Shown in pieces: positions 19,063 to 29,010 of a stretch of 64,000 nucleotides of DNA (position 1 is the stretch's first letter; every line of letters begins with the position of its first letter). Under the pieces are notes generated by a model. That model saw only the letters and a list, made by a program, of their open reading frames with translations, did not search any database and was not told the DNA's origin. The DNA is from Burkholderiales bacterium. GTDB taxonomy: Bacteria; Pseudomonadota; Gammaproteobacteria; Burkholderiales; Burkholderiaceae_E. The stretch covers positions 228,593-292,592 of the forward strand of contig JAPOKJ010000001.1 in the NCBI GenBank assembly GCA_029977705.1, given 5' to 3'. The position numbers and the translations under genes were made by a program.

Positions 19063-19207
19063 ATGGTCAGCATTGCAGCGTCCCCCGCGGGCGCAGGCCT
19101 TGCCGGCCATGGACCCGGAGTGTCTTCCTCTGCGTCTTGCCGAGACCCTCTTGACGGCAGGTTCGCCCTGGGCCCCATCGCCACTGCGGTCGATGGGGTC
19201 TTTTTTA
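19063..19207 (+). ncRNA. Candidate FNR-controlled small RNA (about 145 nt)
   Basis: A stretch with no convincing gene lies between udh and the EamA gene. It is bounded by a promoter-like -10 (TATGAT, 19051-19056, with an FNR box at class II spacing) and by a strong intrinsic terminator ending at 19206. The predicted RNA can fold into several hairpins. One is a 7-bp stem at 19136-19142/19155-19161 whose 12-nt loop (AGACCCTCTTGA) contains a CCCUCUU segment. A further unpaired-looking CUUCCUCU lies at 19124-19131. Both segments are complementary to Shine-Dalgarno sequences, which would suit an antisense regulator of translation. There is no direct evidence of transcription. Confidence 0.45.
19173..19206 (+). 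terminator. Intrinsic terminator
   Basis: Stem CCCCATCG (19173-19180) and CGATGGGG (19191-19198), a 10-nt loop, then TC and six T (19201-19206). It ends the candidate small RNA and separates the udh operon from the EamA gene. Confidence 0.85.
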
Positions 19208-19229
19208 TGTTCAGTGCTATAAACCGGAC

Positions 19230-20228
19230 ATGTCCCACGTTGATGCAAGGGCTGATTCCGGTGCAAAGCACCCGGCCGCAGCGGGTCCCTCTCCCGCGCA
19301 CTGGAGCCATGCCTTTGAAGCCTATTCCCTGCCGATCGCCCTGGTGCTGATCACGCTGTGGGGCCTGAACTTCTCGGTACAGAAGTCGGTCTTCCAGTGG
19401 ATGTCTCCCAATGGCGTCCTGCTGGTGCGCTATGGCCTGATCATGCCGGTGTGCTCGGTCATCCTGCTGCTGCTCACCTATGGCCGGCGCTGGCCGCGCT
19501 TGTCGCGGGCCGATGTCTGGACGCTGTTCAAGGTCGGTCTGGTCGGCCATCTCGTGCATGTCGGCCTGGTGATGCATGGCATGAACTGGTCGACCCCGTT
19601 TTCCAGTTCGGTGCTGATTGCCTGTGGACCCTTGTTCACCCTGCTGCTGCTGCGGGTCATGACCCACGAGAAGATGCAGCGCGCGGTGTTCTCGGGCGTC
19701 CTGATCGCAATGGCTGGCGTCCTTATCTTCCTGTCCGAAAAGCTGCTCACCGGCAGCTTCACCGCCAGCCTGGGCGATCTCGCCCTCCTGCTGGCCGCTG
19801 CGCTGTTTTCGTACTACACGGTGGTCACCCGTCCGCTCAATGAGCGTCTGGGCGGTGTGCCGGTGATGACCTACACCGCCTTGCTCAGTTGCCCACCGAT
19901 CGTGCTGATGGCCTCGCTCGGGGGCGGTTGGTCGGTGGCCTGGTCGCAGGTGCCTCTCAGTGGCTGGCTCAGCCTGGGCTACAGCGTGGTGGTGGCGGCC
20001 TTCGTTGGCTGGTCGGTGTGGGGCTGGATCAACCGGGTACGCGGCGTGGCCCGCAGTGCGCCGCTCAATTACCTGATGGCGCCGGTGGCGGGTGCGGTGT
20101 CCTGGGCGGTGGGAGGCGAGAGTTTCACCTGGGTCAAGATCCTGGGCGCCGTGCTGGCGCTGGCCGGTGTGGCCTATGCCCAGTTTGCCTCGCAGGACCA
20201 GCGCGTGCTGCCGCCGGCAGGCGAGTAA
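19230..20228 (+). CDS. EamA/DMT-superfamily transporter
   Basis: A 332-residue inner-membrane protein with about ten hydrophobic segments in two EamA repeats. The first begins at about LPIALVLITLWGLNFSVQKSV and ends in FLSEKLLTG; the second ends in VGGESFTWVKILGAVLALAGV. Such proteins export amino acids or metabolites. ATG 19230 has no recognisable Shine-Dalgarno, and TATAAA at 19218-19223 would place a transcription start almost on the ATG, so a leaderless message is possible. No other in-frame ATG exists before the first membrane segment. Confidence 0.85.
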   Translation: MSHVDARADSGAKHPAAAGPSPAHWSHAFEAYSLPIALVLITLWGLNFSVQKSVFQWMSPNGVLLVRYGLIMPVCSVILLLLTYGRRWPRLSRADVWTLFKVGLVGHLVHVGLVMHGMNWSTPFSSSVLIACGPLFTLLLLRVMTHEKMQRAVFSGVLIAMAGVLIFLSEKLLTGSFTASLGDLALLLAAALFSYYTVVTRPLNERLGGVPVMTYTALLSCPPIVLMASLGGGWSVAWSQVPLSGWLSLGYSVVVAAFVGWSVWGWINRVRGVARSAPLNYLMAPVAGAVSWAVGGESFTWVKILGAVLALAGVAYAQFASQDQRVLPPAGE

Positions 20229-20366
20229 GGTCAGGGTCATTCCATGAATGCACCGCGAGGCCCGCATCAATTGGCACATGCAGTGTCATAATGCCCGTCA
20301 GCAGTTCACTTTGAAGCGTTTCGGGCCGCCCGCAGGGCCCGGGCCCAGGTTCGACCGGAGAGTCGC

Positions 20367-22052
20367 ATGGCAGTGCTATTTCGCAGATTGGGTCTGGGCC
20401 TTGCCGCACTGGCGGTTCTGGCCGGCCTGGCCTTCTGGGCCCTGGGCGGACGGGAAGGCGTGCTCCTGTTCTATGTCCAGCATGTCCTGCGCAAGGACCC
20501 GATCGAGACCCAGCCCATCGTCTGGCAGCAGGGCCCGGCCGCAGCCCTGCCGGCTGCGCAGTACCCGGGGGGCCGCAGGCCGCCGAACGTGGTCGTCATC
20601 CTGGCCGACGACCTGGGCTTCAACGACATCAGCTTCTATGGCGGCGGCATTGCCGGTGGCCAGGTACCCACGCCCCATATCGACAGCATTGCCCGCGATG
20701 GCGTGAATTTCCGCGCGGGCTATTCGGGCAATGCCACCTGCTCGCCCTCGCGTGCCGCCATCATGACCGGCCGCTATGCCACCCGCTTCGGTTTCGAGTT
20801 CACGCCGGTGCCGGTGCAGTTCATGCGTCTGGTCGGCGGTCACAGCCGTCCGGGCAGCCTGCGCAATCCGGTCTACCACGCCGAGCGTGAGGCGGGCATC
20901 CTGCCCTACGAGGATCAGGGCCTGCCCACCAGCGAAATCACCATCGCGAAATTGCTGCAGGGGGCTGGCTATCACACCGTGCATCTGGGCAAGTGGCATC
21001 TGGGCGACAGCCCGCAATTCCGGGCCTATGCCCACGGCTTTGCCGAATCATTGTCCCTGCAGCATGGCGGTTCGATGTATCTGGCGGCCGACGATCCCAA
21101 GGTGGTCAATGCCCGCCAGGAGTTCGATCCGATCGACCGCTTCCTGTGGGCGGCCCATCCCTGGGGCTTGCGCATGAACGCCGGTCCGGTGTTCAAGCCC
21201 GCCGGCTATCTCACCGATGTGCTCACCGACGAGGCGGTGAAGGTGATCGATGCCAACAAGCATCGCCCCTTCTTCATGTACCTGGCCTACAACGCGCCGC
21301 ACACGCCGCTGCAGGCCACCCGTGAGGACTACGATGCACTGGCGGCGATTCCCGACCATACCACCCGCGTGTATGCCGCCATGATCCGCTCGCTGGACCG
21401 CAACATCGGGCGCGTGCTCAAGGCGCTCAAGGATCAGGGCCTGGATGACAACACCCTGGTGATCTTCACCAGTGACAATGGCGGGGCGCACTATGTCGGC
21501 ATCGATGGGCTGAACAAGCCGTATCGGGGCTGGAAGGCGACCTTCTTCGAGGGCGGCATGCATGTGCCCTACTTCATGCGCTGGCCGGGAGTGATCACGC
21601 CCGGGCAATCGTATGGCGCACCAGTCAGCCACTTCGATATCTTCGCCACTGCCGCAGCGGTGGCCGGCGTGCCGGTCCCGCGCGATCGCATCATCGATGG
21701 GGCCAACCTGCTGCCCTTCGTGCGCGGCCAGGCCCAGGGCGTGCCGCATCGCGAATTGTTCTGGCGCAGCGGCGACTACCGGGTGGTGCGCCAGGGGGAC
21801 TGGAAGCTGCAGGTCACCAACCTGCCGCAACAGGACTGGTTGTACAACCTGGCCGATGACCCGGGCGAGCGCAACAACCTGGCCGCCAGCCAGGGGGCCA
21901 AGGTGGCCGAACTCAAGGCCTTGCTGAACCAGTTCAATGCCCAGCAGGCCAAGCCGCTCTGGCCCTCGCTCGCCGAGGCGCCGATTCCCCTGGACAAGAC
22001 CCTCAAGGCCCCCCAGGCTGCGGAGGATGCCTATGTCTACTTTGCCAATTGA
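20367..22052 (+). CDS. Type I (formylglycine) sulfatase, membrane-anchored
   Basis: A 561-residue alkaline-phosphatase-superfamily sulfatase. An N-terminal hydrophobic segment (about residues 9-28) directs it to the envelope. The metal-binding NVVVILADDLGFND comes next, then the CSPSRA motif in NATCSPSRAAIMTGR, whose Cys is matured to formylglycine, then KWHLGD and FTSDNGG. It would hydrolyse a sulfate ester in the periplasm. No formylglycine-generating enzyme gene is in the window, so it must lie elsewhere. Shine-Dalgarno GGAGAG precedes ATG 20367. Confidence 0.93.
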   Translation: MAVLFRRLGLGLAALAVLAGLAFWALGGREGVLLFYVQHVLRKDPIETQPIVWQQGPAAALPAAQYPGGRRPPNVVVILADDLGFNDISFYGGGIAGGQVPTPHIDSIARDGVNFRAGYSGNATCSPSRAAIMTGRYATRFGFEFTPVPVQFMRLVGGHSRPGSLRNPVYHAEREAGILPYEDQGLPTSEITIAKLLQGAGYHTVHLGKWHLGDSPQFRAYAHGFAESLSLQHGGSMYLAADDPKVVNARQEFDPIDRFLWAAHPWGLRMNAGPVFKPAGYLTDVLTDEAVKVIDANKHRPFFMYLAYNAPHTPLQATREDYDALAAIPDHTTRVYAAMIRSLDRNIGRVLKALKDQGLDDNTLVIFTSDNGGAHYVGIDGLNKPYRGWKATFFEGGMHVPYFMRWPGVITPGQSYGAPVSHFDIFATAAAVAGVPVPRDRIIDGANLLPFVRGQAQGVPHRELFWRSGDYRVVRQGDWKLQVTNLPQQDWLYNLADDPGERNNLAASQGAKVAELKALLNQFNAQQAKPLWPSLAEAPIPLDKTLKAPQAAEDAYVYFAN

Positions 22053-22115
22053 GGGCCTTGTGCTGCCGGCGTGTTGCGGCAGTCCCTGCCAGGTCCCTTC
22101 GCCGGGAGCCCGGCC

Positions 22116-22757
22116 ATGACCACGGGCCTGTGGATCGCTGCGGGCCTGGTCGCGCTCTATGGCGTCTTCCTGCTCTGGTATGGCGGCAGTGGACGGCCGC
22201 TCGATGCCGCCGAGACCGAGCGCTTCATGGCCCTGCTCGGGGCCCAGGCCGAAGGGCCCGAGGGGCAGCGCCTGCTGGCCCAGGTGCGCGACCTGGTCAG
22301 CCAGGACGATGGTCGCGAGTTCGTGATGCACAACGTGGTGCGTCACCGCCCGCAGGCCCGCTATCCGGAGGGCCTGGCGCAGGCGCGCGGCTGGAGCGAG
22401 GATGCACGCGAGGCGGATCGCCGTTATGGCCGTCTGCTCGCCCCGCACCTGCTGCGCCATGGCTGCCTGCCGCTGTTCATCGCACCACGGGTCGGACGCT
22501 TCATCGAGCCTGATGGCCTGCCCTGCTGGGACTATGTGGCGATGGTGCGCTATCGCAGCATGCGCGATTTCCTGCGCTTTGCGCTGGCCATCGAGACAGG
22601 TGAGATTGCGCTCCACAAGTGGGCCGCCATCGAGATCACCCAGGTCTTTCCGGTACGACCGCTGTTCAGCCTGATCGTGGTGCGCCTGCTGGTGGCCGGG
22701 ATGCTGGCGCTGCTGGGGTGGGGCCTTTGGGGCATCATGTCGCTGTGGCCGGCCTGA
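22116..22757 (+). CDS. Conserved membrane-associated protein of unknown function
   Basis: A 213-residue protein I do not recognise as a characterised family. It has an N-terminal membrane segment (TGLWIAAGLVALYGVFLLWY) and a C-terminal one (LIVVRLLVAGMLALLGWGLWGI). Between them a soluble domain ends in GLPCWDYVAMVRYRSMRDFLRFA, which is like the dimeric alpha/beta-barrel (DUF1330-like) fold. ATG 22116 with GGGAG upstream is preferred to an in-frame ATG or alternative start farther up that would overlap the sulfatase region. Its place between sulfatase and nitronate monooxygenase genes implies an accessory role in that cluster. Confidence 0.65.
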   Translation: MTTGLWIAAGLVALYGVFLLWYGGSGRPLDAAETERFMALLGAQAEGPEGQRLLAQVRDLVSQDDGREFVMHNVVRHRPQARYPEGLAQARGWSEDAREADRRYGRLLAPHLLRHGCLPLFIAPRVGRFIEPDGLPCWDYVAMVRYRSMRDFLRFALAIETGEIALHKWAAIEITQVFPVRPLFSLIVVRLLVAGMLALLGWGLWGIMSLWPA

Positions 22758-22827
22758 GCCATCGACCCGCCAAGGGGCAGACCGGCGGCCGGCATCCCTT
22801 CATCAAGACAGAACAGGAGACGAACCC

Positions 22828-23802
22828 ATGAAAACCCGCATCACAGAATTGTTTGGCATCGAGCGCCCCATCATCCAGGGCGGCATGCACTACGTCGGCT
22901 TTGCCGAGCTGGCCGCCGCCGTCTCCAATGCCGGTGGCCTGGGACTGATCACCGGCCTGACGCAGCGCACGCCCGCTGATCTGGCCAACGAGATCCGGCG
23001 CTGCCGCGAGATGACCGACAAGCCCTTCGGTGTCAATCTCACCTTCCTGCCCACGGTCAGCTCGCCCGACTATCCCGGCTATATCAAGGCGATCATCGAT
23101 GGCGGCGTCAAGGCGGTCGAGACCGCCGGCAACAACCCCCAGAAATGGCTGCCGGCACTGCACGAGGCGGGCGTCAAGGTGATCCACAAGTGCACCTCGG
23201 TGCGTCATTCCCTGAAGGCCGAGGCGATCGGTTGTGACGCCGTCAGCGTCGATGGCTTCGAGTGCGGCGGCCACCCTGGCGAGGATGACGTGCCCAATTT
23301 CATCCTGCTGCCGCGCGCCGCGGAAAGCCTGAAGATTCCGTTCGTCGCCTCTGGCGGCATGGCCGATGGCCGCTCGCTGGTGGCCGCGATGGCACTGGGC
23401 GCCGAGGGCATGAACATGGGGACGCGTTTCATCGCCACCCAGGAAGCGCCGGTGCACGAGAACGTCAAGCAGGCGATCGTGGCCGCCACCGAACTCGATA
23501 CCCGTCTGGTGATGCGTCCCTTGCGCAATACCGAGCGCGTGCTGAACAATGCGGCGGTCGAGCGCCTGCTCAAGAAGGAAAAGGAGCTGGGCGGCAACAT
23601 CAAGTTCGAGGACATCATCGAGGAAGTGGCCGGCGTCTATCCCAAGATCATGAAGACCGGCGACATGGAGGCCGGAGCCTGGTCCTGCGGCATGGTGGCC
23701 GGCCTGATCCATGACATCCCGACCGTCAAGCAATTGATGGACCGCATCATGCAGGAGGCCGAGGACATCATCCGCAAGCGCCTGCCGGGCTTTGCCGGCT
23801 GA
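22828..23802 (+). CDS. Nitronate monooxygenase / 2-nitropropane dioxygenase-like FMN enzyme
   Basis: A 324-residue FMN-dependent TIM-barrel enzyme. Motifs are FGIERPIIQGGMHYVG at the N-terminus, SNAGGLGLITG, VDGFECGGHPGEDD and VASGGMADGRSLVAAMALGAEGMNMGTRF. Relatives oxidise nitronates, but many in this family act as other flavin oxidases or as enoyl reductases. A good Shine-Dalgarno (AGGAGA) precedes ATG 22828. The gene ends 3 nt before the second sulfatase, which implies co-expression. Confidence 0.88.
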   Translation: MKTRITELFGIERPIIQGGMHYVGFAELAAAVSNAGGLGLITGLTQRTPADLANEIRRCREMTDKPFGVNLTFLPTVSSPDYPGYIKAIIDGGVKAVETAGNNPQKWLPALHEAGVKVIHKCTSVRHSLKAEAIGCDAVSVDGFECGGHPGEDDVPNFILLPRAAESLKIPFVASGGMADGRSLVAAMALGAEGMNMGTRFIATQEAPVHENVKQAIVAATELDTRLVMRPLRNTERVLNNAAVERLLKKEKELGGNIKFEDIIEEVAGVYPKIMKTGDMEAGAWSCGMVAGLIHDIPTVKQLMDRIMQEAEDIIRKRLPGFAG

Positions 23803-23805
23803 GTC

Positions 23806-25668
<1,863 letters not shown>

Positions 25669-25705
25669 CGCCCGGGTCCTCCCTTTTTCGACTCAAGGAA
25701 ACACC

Positions 25706-26776
25706 ATGTCCTCCTGGATCAAACGTGCGCTCTTGCTGCTCCTGCTGGTCGCCGCGCTTGCCTGGTGGCAACGCGGTCCGATTGCGATGGCCATCGTCGA
25801 GCGCTCCATCCCCAAACGCATGGCGCTCGATGCCATGGCCGAACTGCCCGATGGCCTGCACGTCGGCCTGTGCGGTGCCGGCTCGCCGTTTCCCGACGAG
25901 CGCCGCAGTGGCCCCTGCACCCTGGTGCTTGCCGGCAAGCGCCTGTTCGTGGTCGATGCGGGCAGCGGCAGCGTGCGCAACATCGGCAAGCTGGGTTTTT
26001 CCCATGGCCAGATCGAGGCGGTGCTGCTCACCCACTTTCATTCCGACCATATCGACGGACTGGGCGAGCTGATGCTGCAGCGCTGGGTGTCGGCCTCGCG
26101 CACCGAACCCCTGCCGGTGTATGGACCCACCGGCGTCGAGTCGGTCGTGGCCGGTCTTGCCCAGGCCTACACGCTGGACCGTGGCTATCGGGTGGCCCAT
26201 CACGGGGATGCCACCGTGCCTGCCAGTGGCTTTGGGGGTACGGCCAAGCCCTTTGCGGCCGGATCGGGGGAGCCGGTCAGCCTGATCAAGGACGGCGAGC
26301 TGGAGATCCTCGCCTTCAAGGTGGACCATCGTCCGGTCGATCCGGCGGTCGGTTATCGCATCAGCTACAAGGGCCGCAGTGTGGTGATCAGTGGCGACAG
26401 CAAGAAGGCGGCCTCGATCCAGGCCGCTGCCAAGGGTGTCGACCTGCTGGTGCATGAGGCCCTGTCCCCGCAGATGGTCGGCCTGCTCAGGCAGGCGGCC
26501 GAGAAGGCGGGCCGGCCCAAGCTGGCCAAGATCTTTGCCGACATCGTCGATTACCACGCCACACCGGAGCAGGCCGCCGAAACCGCGCGCGATGCCCAGG
26601 TCGGCATGCTGCTGCTCAACCATATCGCGCCGCCCCTGCCGCTGCCTGGCATGGAGGAGGTCTTCGTGGGTGCTGCGCCGAAAATCTTCGGCGGACCCCT
26701 GAAGGTGGGCATCGATGGCGATTTCATCACCCTGCCGGCCGGCAGCAAGGACATCCGCCAGGGAAGGCGCTTCTGA
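25706..26776 (+). CDS. Metallo-beta-lactamase-fold hydrolase, membrane-anchored
   Basis: A 356-residue MBL-superfamily protein. An N-terminal hydrophobic helix (RALLLLLLVAALAWW) is followed by a domain with the zinc motif THFHSDHIDGLGE (HxHxDH), a later ISGDSKKA aspartate and LLNHIAPP histidine. The architecture resembles the RNase Z/AtsA-type (choline/alkyl-aryl sulfatase) branch more than true beta-lactamases. It lies between a sulfatase and a haloalkane dehalogenase, its stop overlapping the dehalogenase start (TGATG). A role in hydrolysing a sulfate ester, lactone or phosphoester intermediate is possible. Confidence 0.85.
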   Translation: MSSWIKRALLLLLLVAALAWWQRGPIAMAIVERSIPKRMALDAMAELPDGLHVGLCGAGSPFPDERRSGPCTLVLAGKRLFVVDAGSGSVRNIGKLGFSHGQIEAVLLTHFHSDHIDGLGELMLQRWVSASRTEPLPVYGPTGVESVVAGLAQAYTLDRGYRVAHHGDATVPASGFGGTAKPFAAGSGEPVSLIKDGELEILAFKVDHRPVDPAVGYRISYKGRSVVISGDSKKAASIQAAAKGVDLLVHEALSPQMVGLLRQAAEKAGRPKLAKIFADIVDYHATPEQAAETARDAQVGMLLLNHIAPPLPLPGMEEVFVGAAPKIFGGPLKVGIDGDFITLPAGSKDIRQGRRF

Positions 26777-27708
26777 TGAGTATCGGACGCATCTCCCAGG
26801 GGCAATTGCCGGTCACCGGACCGGTGCTGCGCACGCCCGAGCGCTGCTTTGAATCGCTGCCGGATTTCCCGTGGACCCCGCACTACGACACCATCGGCGG
26901 CCTGCGGGTGGCCTGCATCGACGAGGGGCCACGCGATGCGCCCGTCGTGCTCCTGATGCACGGCGAGCCGTCCTGGTCCTTCCTGTATCGCAAGATGATC
27001 CCGACCCTGTTGCAGGGCGGGGTGCGCGTGGTGGCGCCAGACCTGGTCGGCTTTGGCCGCTCCGACAAGCCGGCCCGGCCTCAGGACTATTCCTATCTCA
27101 ACCACGTACTCTGGATGGACGCCTGGCTGCAGGCGCGCGACCTGCGCGGCATAACGCTGTTCTGCCAGGACTGGGGCTCGCTGATCGGCCTGCGCATGGT
27201 GGCCGATGACCCTGATCGCTTTGACCGCATTGCGTTGGCCAATGGGGGCCTGCCCACTGGCGCCACGCCGGTCCCGCCCGCGTTCAAGCTGTGGCGTGCC
27301 TTCTCGCGCTACAGCCCCTGGTTTCCGATCGGCCGTATCATCAAGGCCGGTGCGGTGACGCCGCTGCGCCCCGACGAGATCGCCGCCTATGATGCGCCCT
27401 TTCCGCAGCCGCACTACAAGGTGGCGGCGCGCGTCTTCCCGGGCTTTGTGCCGACCACGCCCAATGATCCCGAACGCGCGCGCAACGAGCAGGCCTGGGC
27501 GATGTTCCGGCAATGGGACAAGCCCTTCCTGACGCTGTTTTCGGACCACGATCCGATCACGCGGGGCGGGCATCGGCAGTGGAAGCAGGAGGTCCCGGGG
27601 GCACAGGGTCAGGCCCATGCGATCACCCGCGGCGCGGGGCATTTCCTGCAGGAGGACAAGGGGCCGGAACTGGCGCAGACGCTGCTGCGCTTCATGGGTC
27701 GGGCCTGA
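26776..27708 (+). CDS. Haloalkane dehalogenase (HLD-I-like alpha/beta hydrolase)
   Basis: A 310-residue alpha/beta hydrolase. It carries the DhlA-type oxyanion motif HGEPSWSFLYRKMIP, the nucleophile Asp followed by halide-binding Trp in FCQDWGSLIGLRM, a candidate acid in FSDHDPI, and the catalytic His in GAGHFLQED. These match haloalkane dehalogenase subfamily I, which hydrolyses C-halogen bonds to an alcohol and halide. The N-terminus is about 30 residues longer than the fold needs. It is translationally coupled to the MBL gene. Related non-dehalogenase hydrolases are not excluded. Confidence 0.82.
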   Translation: MSIGRISQGQLPVTGPVLRTPERCFESLPDFPWTPHYDTIGGLRVACIDEGPRDAPVVLLMHGEPSWSFLYRKMIPTLLQGGVRVVAPDLVGFGRSDKPARPQDYSYLNHVLWMDAWLQARDLRGITLFCQDWGSLIGLRMVADDPDRFDRIALANGGLPTGATPVPPAFKLWRAFSRYSPWFPIGRIIKAGAVTPLRPDEIAAYDAPFPQPHYKVAARVFPGFVPTTPNDPERARNEQAWAMFRQWDKPFLTLFSDHDPITRGGHRQWKQEVPGAQGQAHAITRGAGHFLQEDKGPELAQTLLRFMGRA

Positions 27709-27735
27709 GGCCGGCAACTCGTATCAGGAGTGACG

Positions 27736-29010
27736 ATGACGGTATTGATTGCAGGGGGAGGCATTGCCGGGCTGTCGCTGGCCCTGACCTGCCACCAGAT
27801 CGGTGCGCCCTTCAAGGTCTTCGAGTCGGTGGCCCGGATCCGGCCGCTCGGTGTGGGTATCAACCTTCAGCCCAGCGCGGTGCGCGAGTTGATCGATCTG
27901 GGACTGGAAGAGCGGCTCGAGCAGATCGGTGTGCGCACCCGCGATTACGGCATGTACACCAAGCGCGGCTTGCATATCTGGACCGAGCCGCGCGGCACCT
28001 GGGCTGGCTACCGCTGGCCGCAATATTCGGTGCACCGCGGCCTGCTGCACATGATGCTGCATGACACCCTGATCGAGCGCGCCGGTGCCGGCAGCATCGA
28101 GTGCGGCTGGAGCGCCACGGGCTTTGGCAACGAGGGCGAGCAGGCCGTCCTGCACCTGCGGCACAGCGATGGTCGCTTGCGCAGCGAGCGCGGCAAGGTG
28201 CTGATCGGTGCCGATGGCATCCACTCGGCGATCCGCCGCCAGATCGCGCCCGGCGAAGGCGAGCCGCGCTGGGGCGGCGCCATGCTCTGGCGTGGCACCA
28301 CCCGCGCGCAGCCCTTCAAGACGGGGGCCTCGATGGTGATGATCGGTCATTCGGGCCTGCGCTTTGTCAGTTACCCGATCTCGCGGCCCGATCCGGCCAC
28401 CGGCCTGGCGACCATCAACTGGATCGCCAACCTGCAATACGATCCCGACCAGGCCTGGAACAAGGAGGACTGGAACCGCGAGGCCCGGCTCGATGACTTC
28501 CTGCCGCGCTTCGAGGGCATGCGCTTTGACTGGCTCGACGTGCCGGCCCTGGTGCGGGCTGCGGACAAGGTCTATGAGTATCCGATGGTCGATCGCGATC
28601 CGCTCGATCGCTGGACCGTGGGCCGGGTATCCCTGATGGGTGATGCAGCGCATGCCGCCTACCCGGTCGGCTCCAATGGCGCCGGCTCGGCGCTGATCGA
28701 TGCCCGCAAGCTGGGTCGCGCCTTTCTCGATCATGGCCTGGGGCCGCAGGCCTTGCAGGCCTATGAAGCCGAGATGCGGCCGATCACCTCCAAGGTGGTG
28801 CTCACCAACCGCGTCGCCGGCCCAGACCAGATCCTCGATGTGGTCGAGGAGCGCTGCGGTGGCTGGTTCGAGCGCGTCGAGGATGTGATCTCGCAGCAGG
28901 AGCTGGCCGAGCACGCGGCCCGCTACAAGGCGATTGCCGGCTATGCGGTCGAGGCCACCAATGCGGCCGCCGCGACCGTCCCGGCCGGGGCTCAGCTGAG
29001 CGCCGCGTAG
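27736..29010 (+). CDS. FAD-dependent monooxygenase (PhzS/UbiH-like)
   Basis: A 424-residue group A flavoprotein hydroxylase. The GxGxxG loop LIAGGGIAGLSLALTCHQIG opens the protein, the mid-region has IGADGIHSAIRRQ, and VSLMGDAAHAAYPVGSNGAGSALIDA is the FAD/DG motif region. The overall pattern resembles PhzS-like hydroxylases. ATG 27736 fits AGGAG at 27726-27730; the GTG at 27730 overlaps that Shine-Dalgarno and is unlikely. The last 19 nt overlap the 3' end of a convergent acyl-CoA dehydrogenase. Confidence 0.87.
   Translation: MTVLIAGGGIAGLSLALTCHQIGAPFKVFESVARIRPLGVGINLQPSAVRELIDLGLEERLEQIGVRTRDYGMYTKRGLHIWTEPRGTWAGYRWPQYSVHRGLLHMMLHDTLIERAGAGSIECGWSATGFGNEGEQAVLHLRHSDGRLRSERGKVLIGADGIHSAIRRQIAPGEGEPRWGGAMLWRGTTRAQPFKTGASMVMIGHSGLRFVSYPISRPDPATGLATINWIANLQYDPDQAWNKEDWNREARLDDFLPRFEGMRFDWLDVPALVRAADKVYEYPMVDRDPLDRWTVGRVSLMGDAAHAAYPVGSNGAGSALIDARKLGRAFLDHGLGPQALQAYEAEMRPITSKVVLTNRVAGPDQILDVVEERCGGWFERVEDVISQQELAEHAARYKAIAGYAVEATNAAAATVPAGAQLSAA

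Noticed and set aside
19016..19222. A 68-codon ORF between udh and the EamA gene
   Set aside because: It starts inside the FNR-like box and reads through the terminator hairpin and T-run; no ribosome site and no recognisable protein.
20271..20290. Possible sigma-54 promoter upstream of the first sulfatase
   Set aside because: TTGGCAC is present but the -12 element is GT instead of GC, and spacing to the gene is unconvincing.
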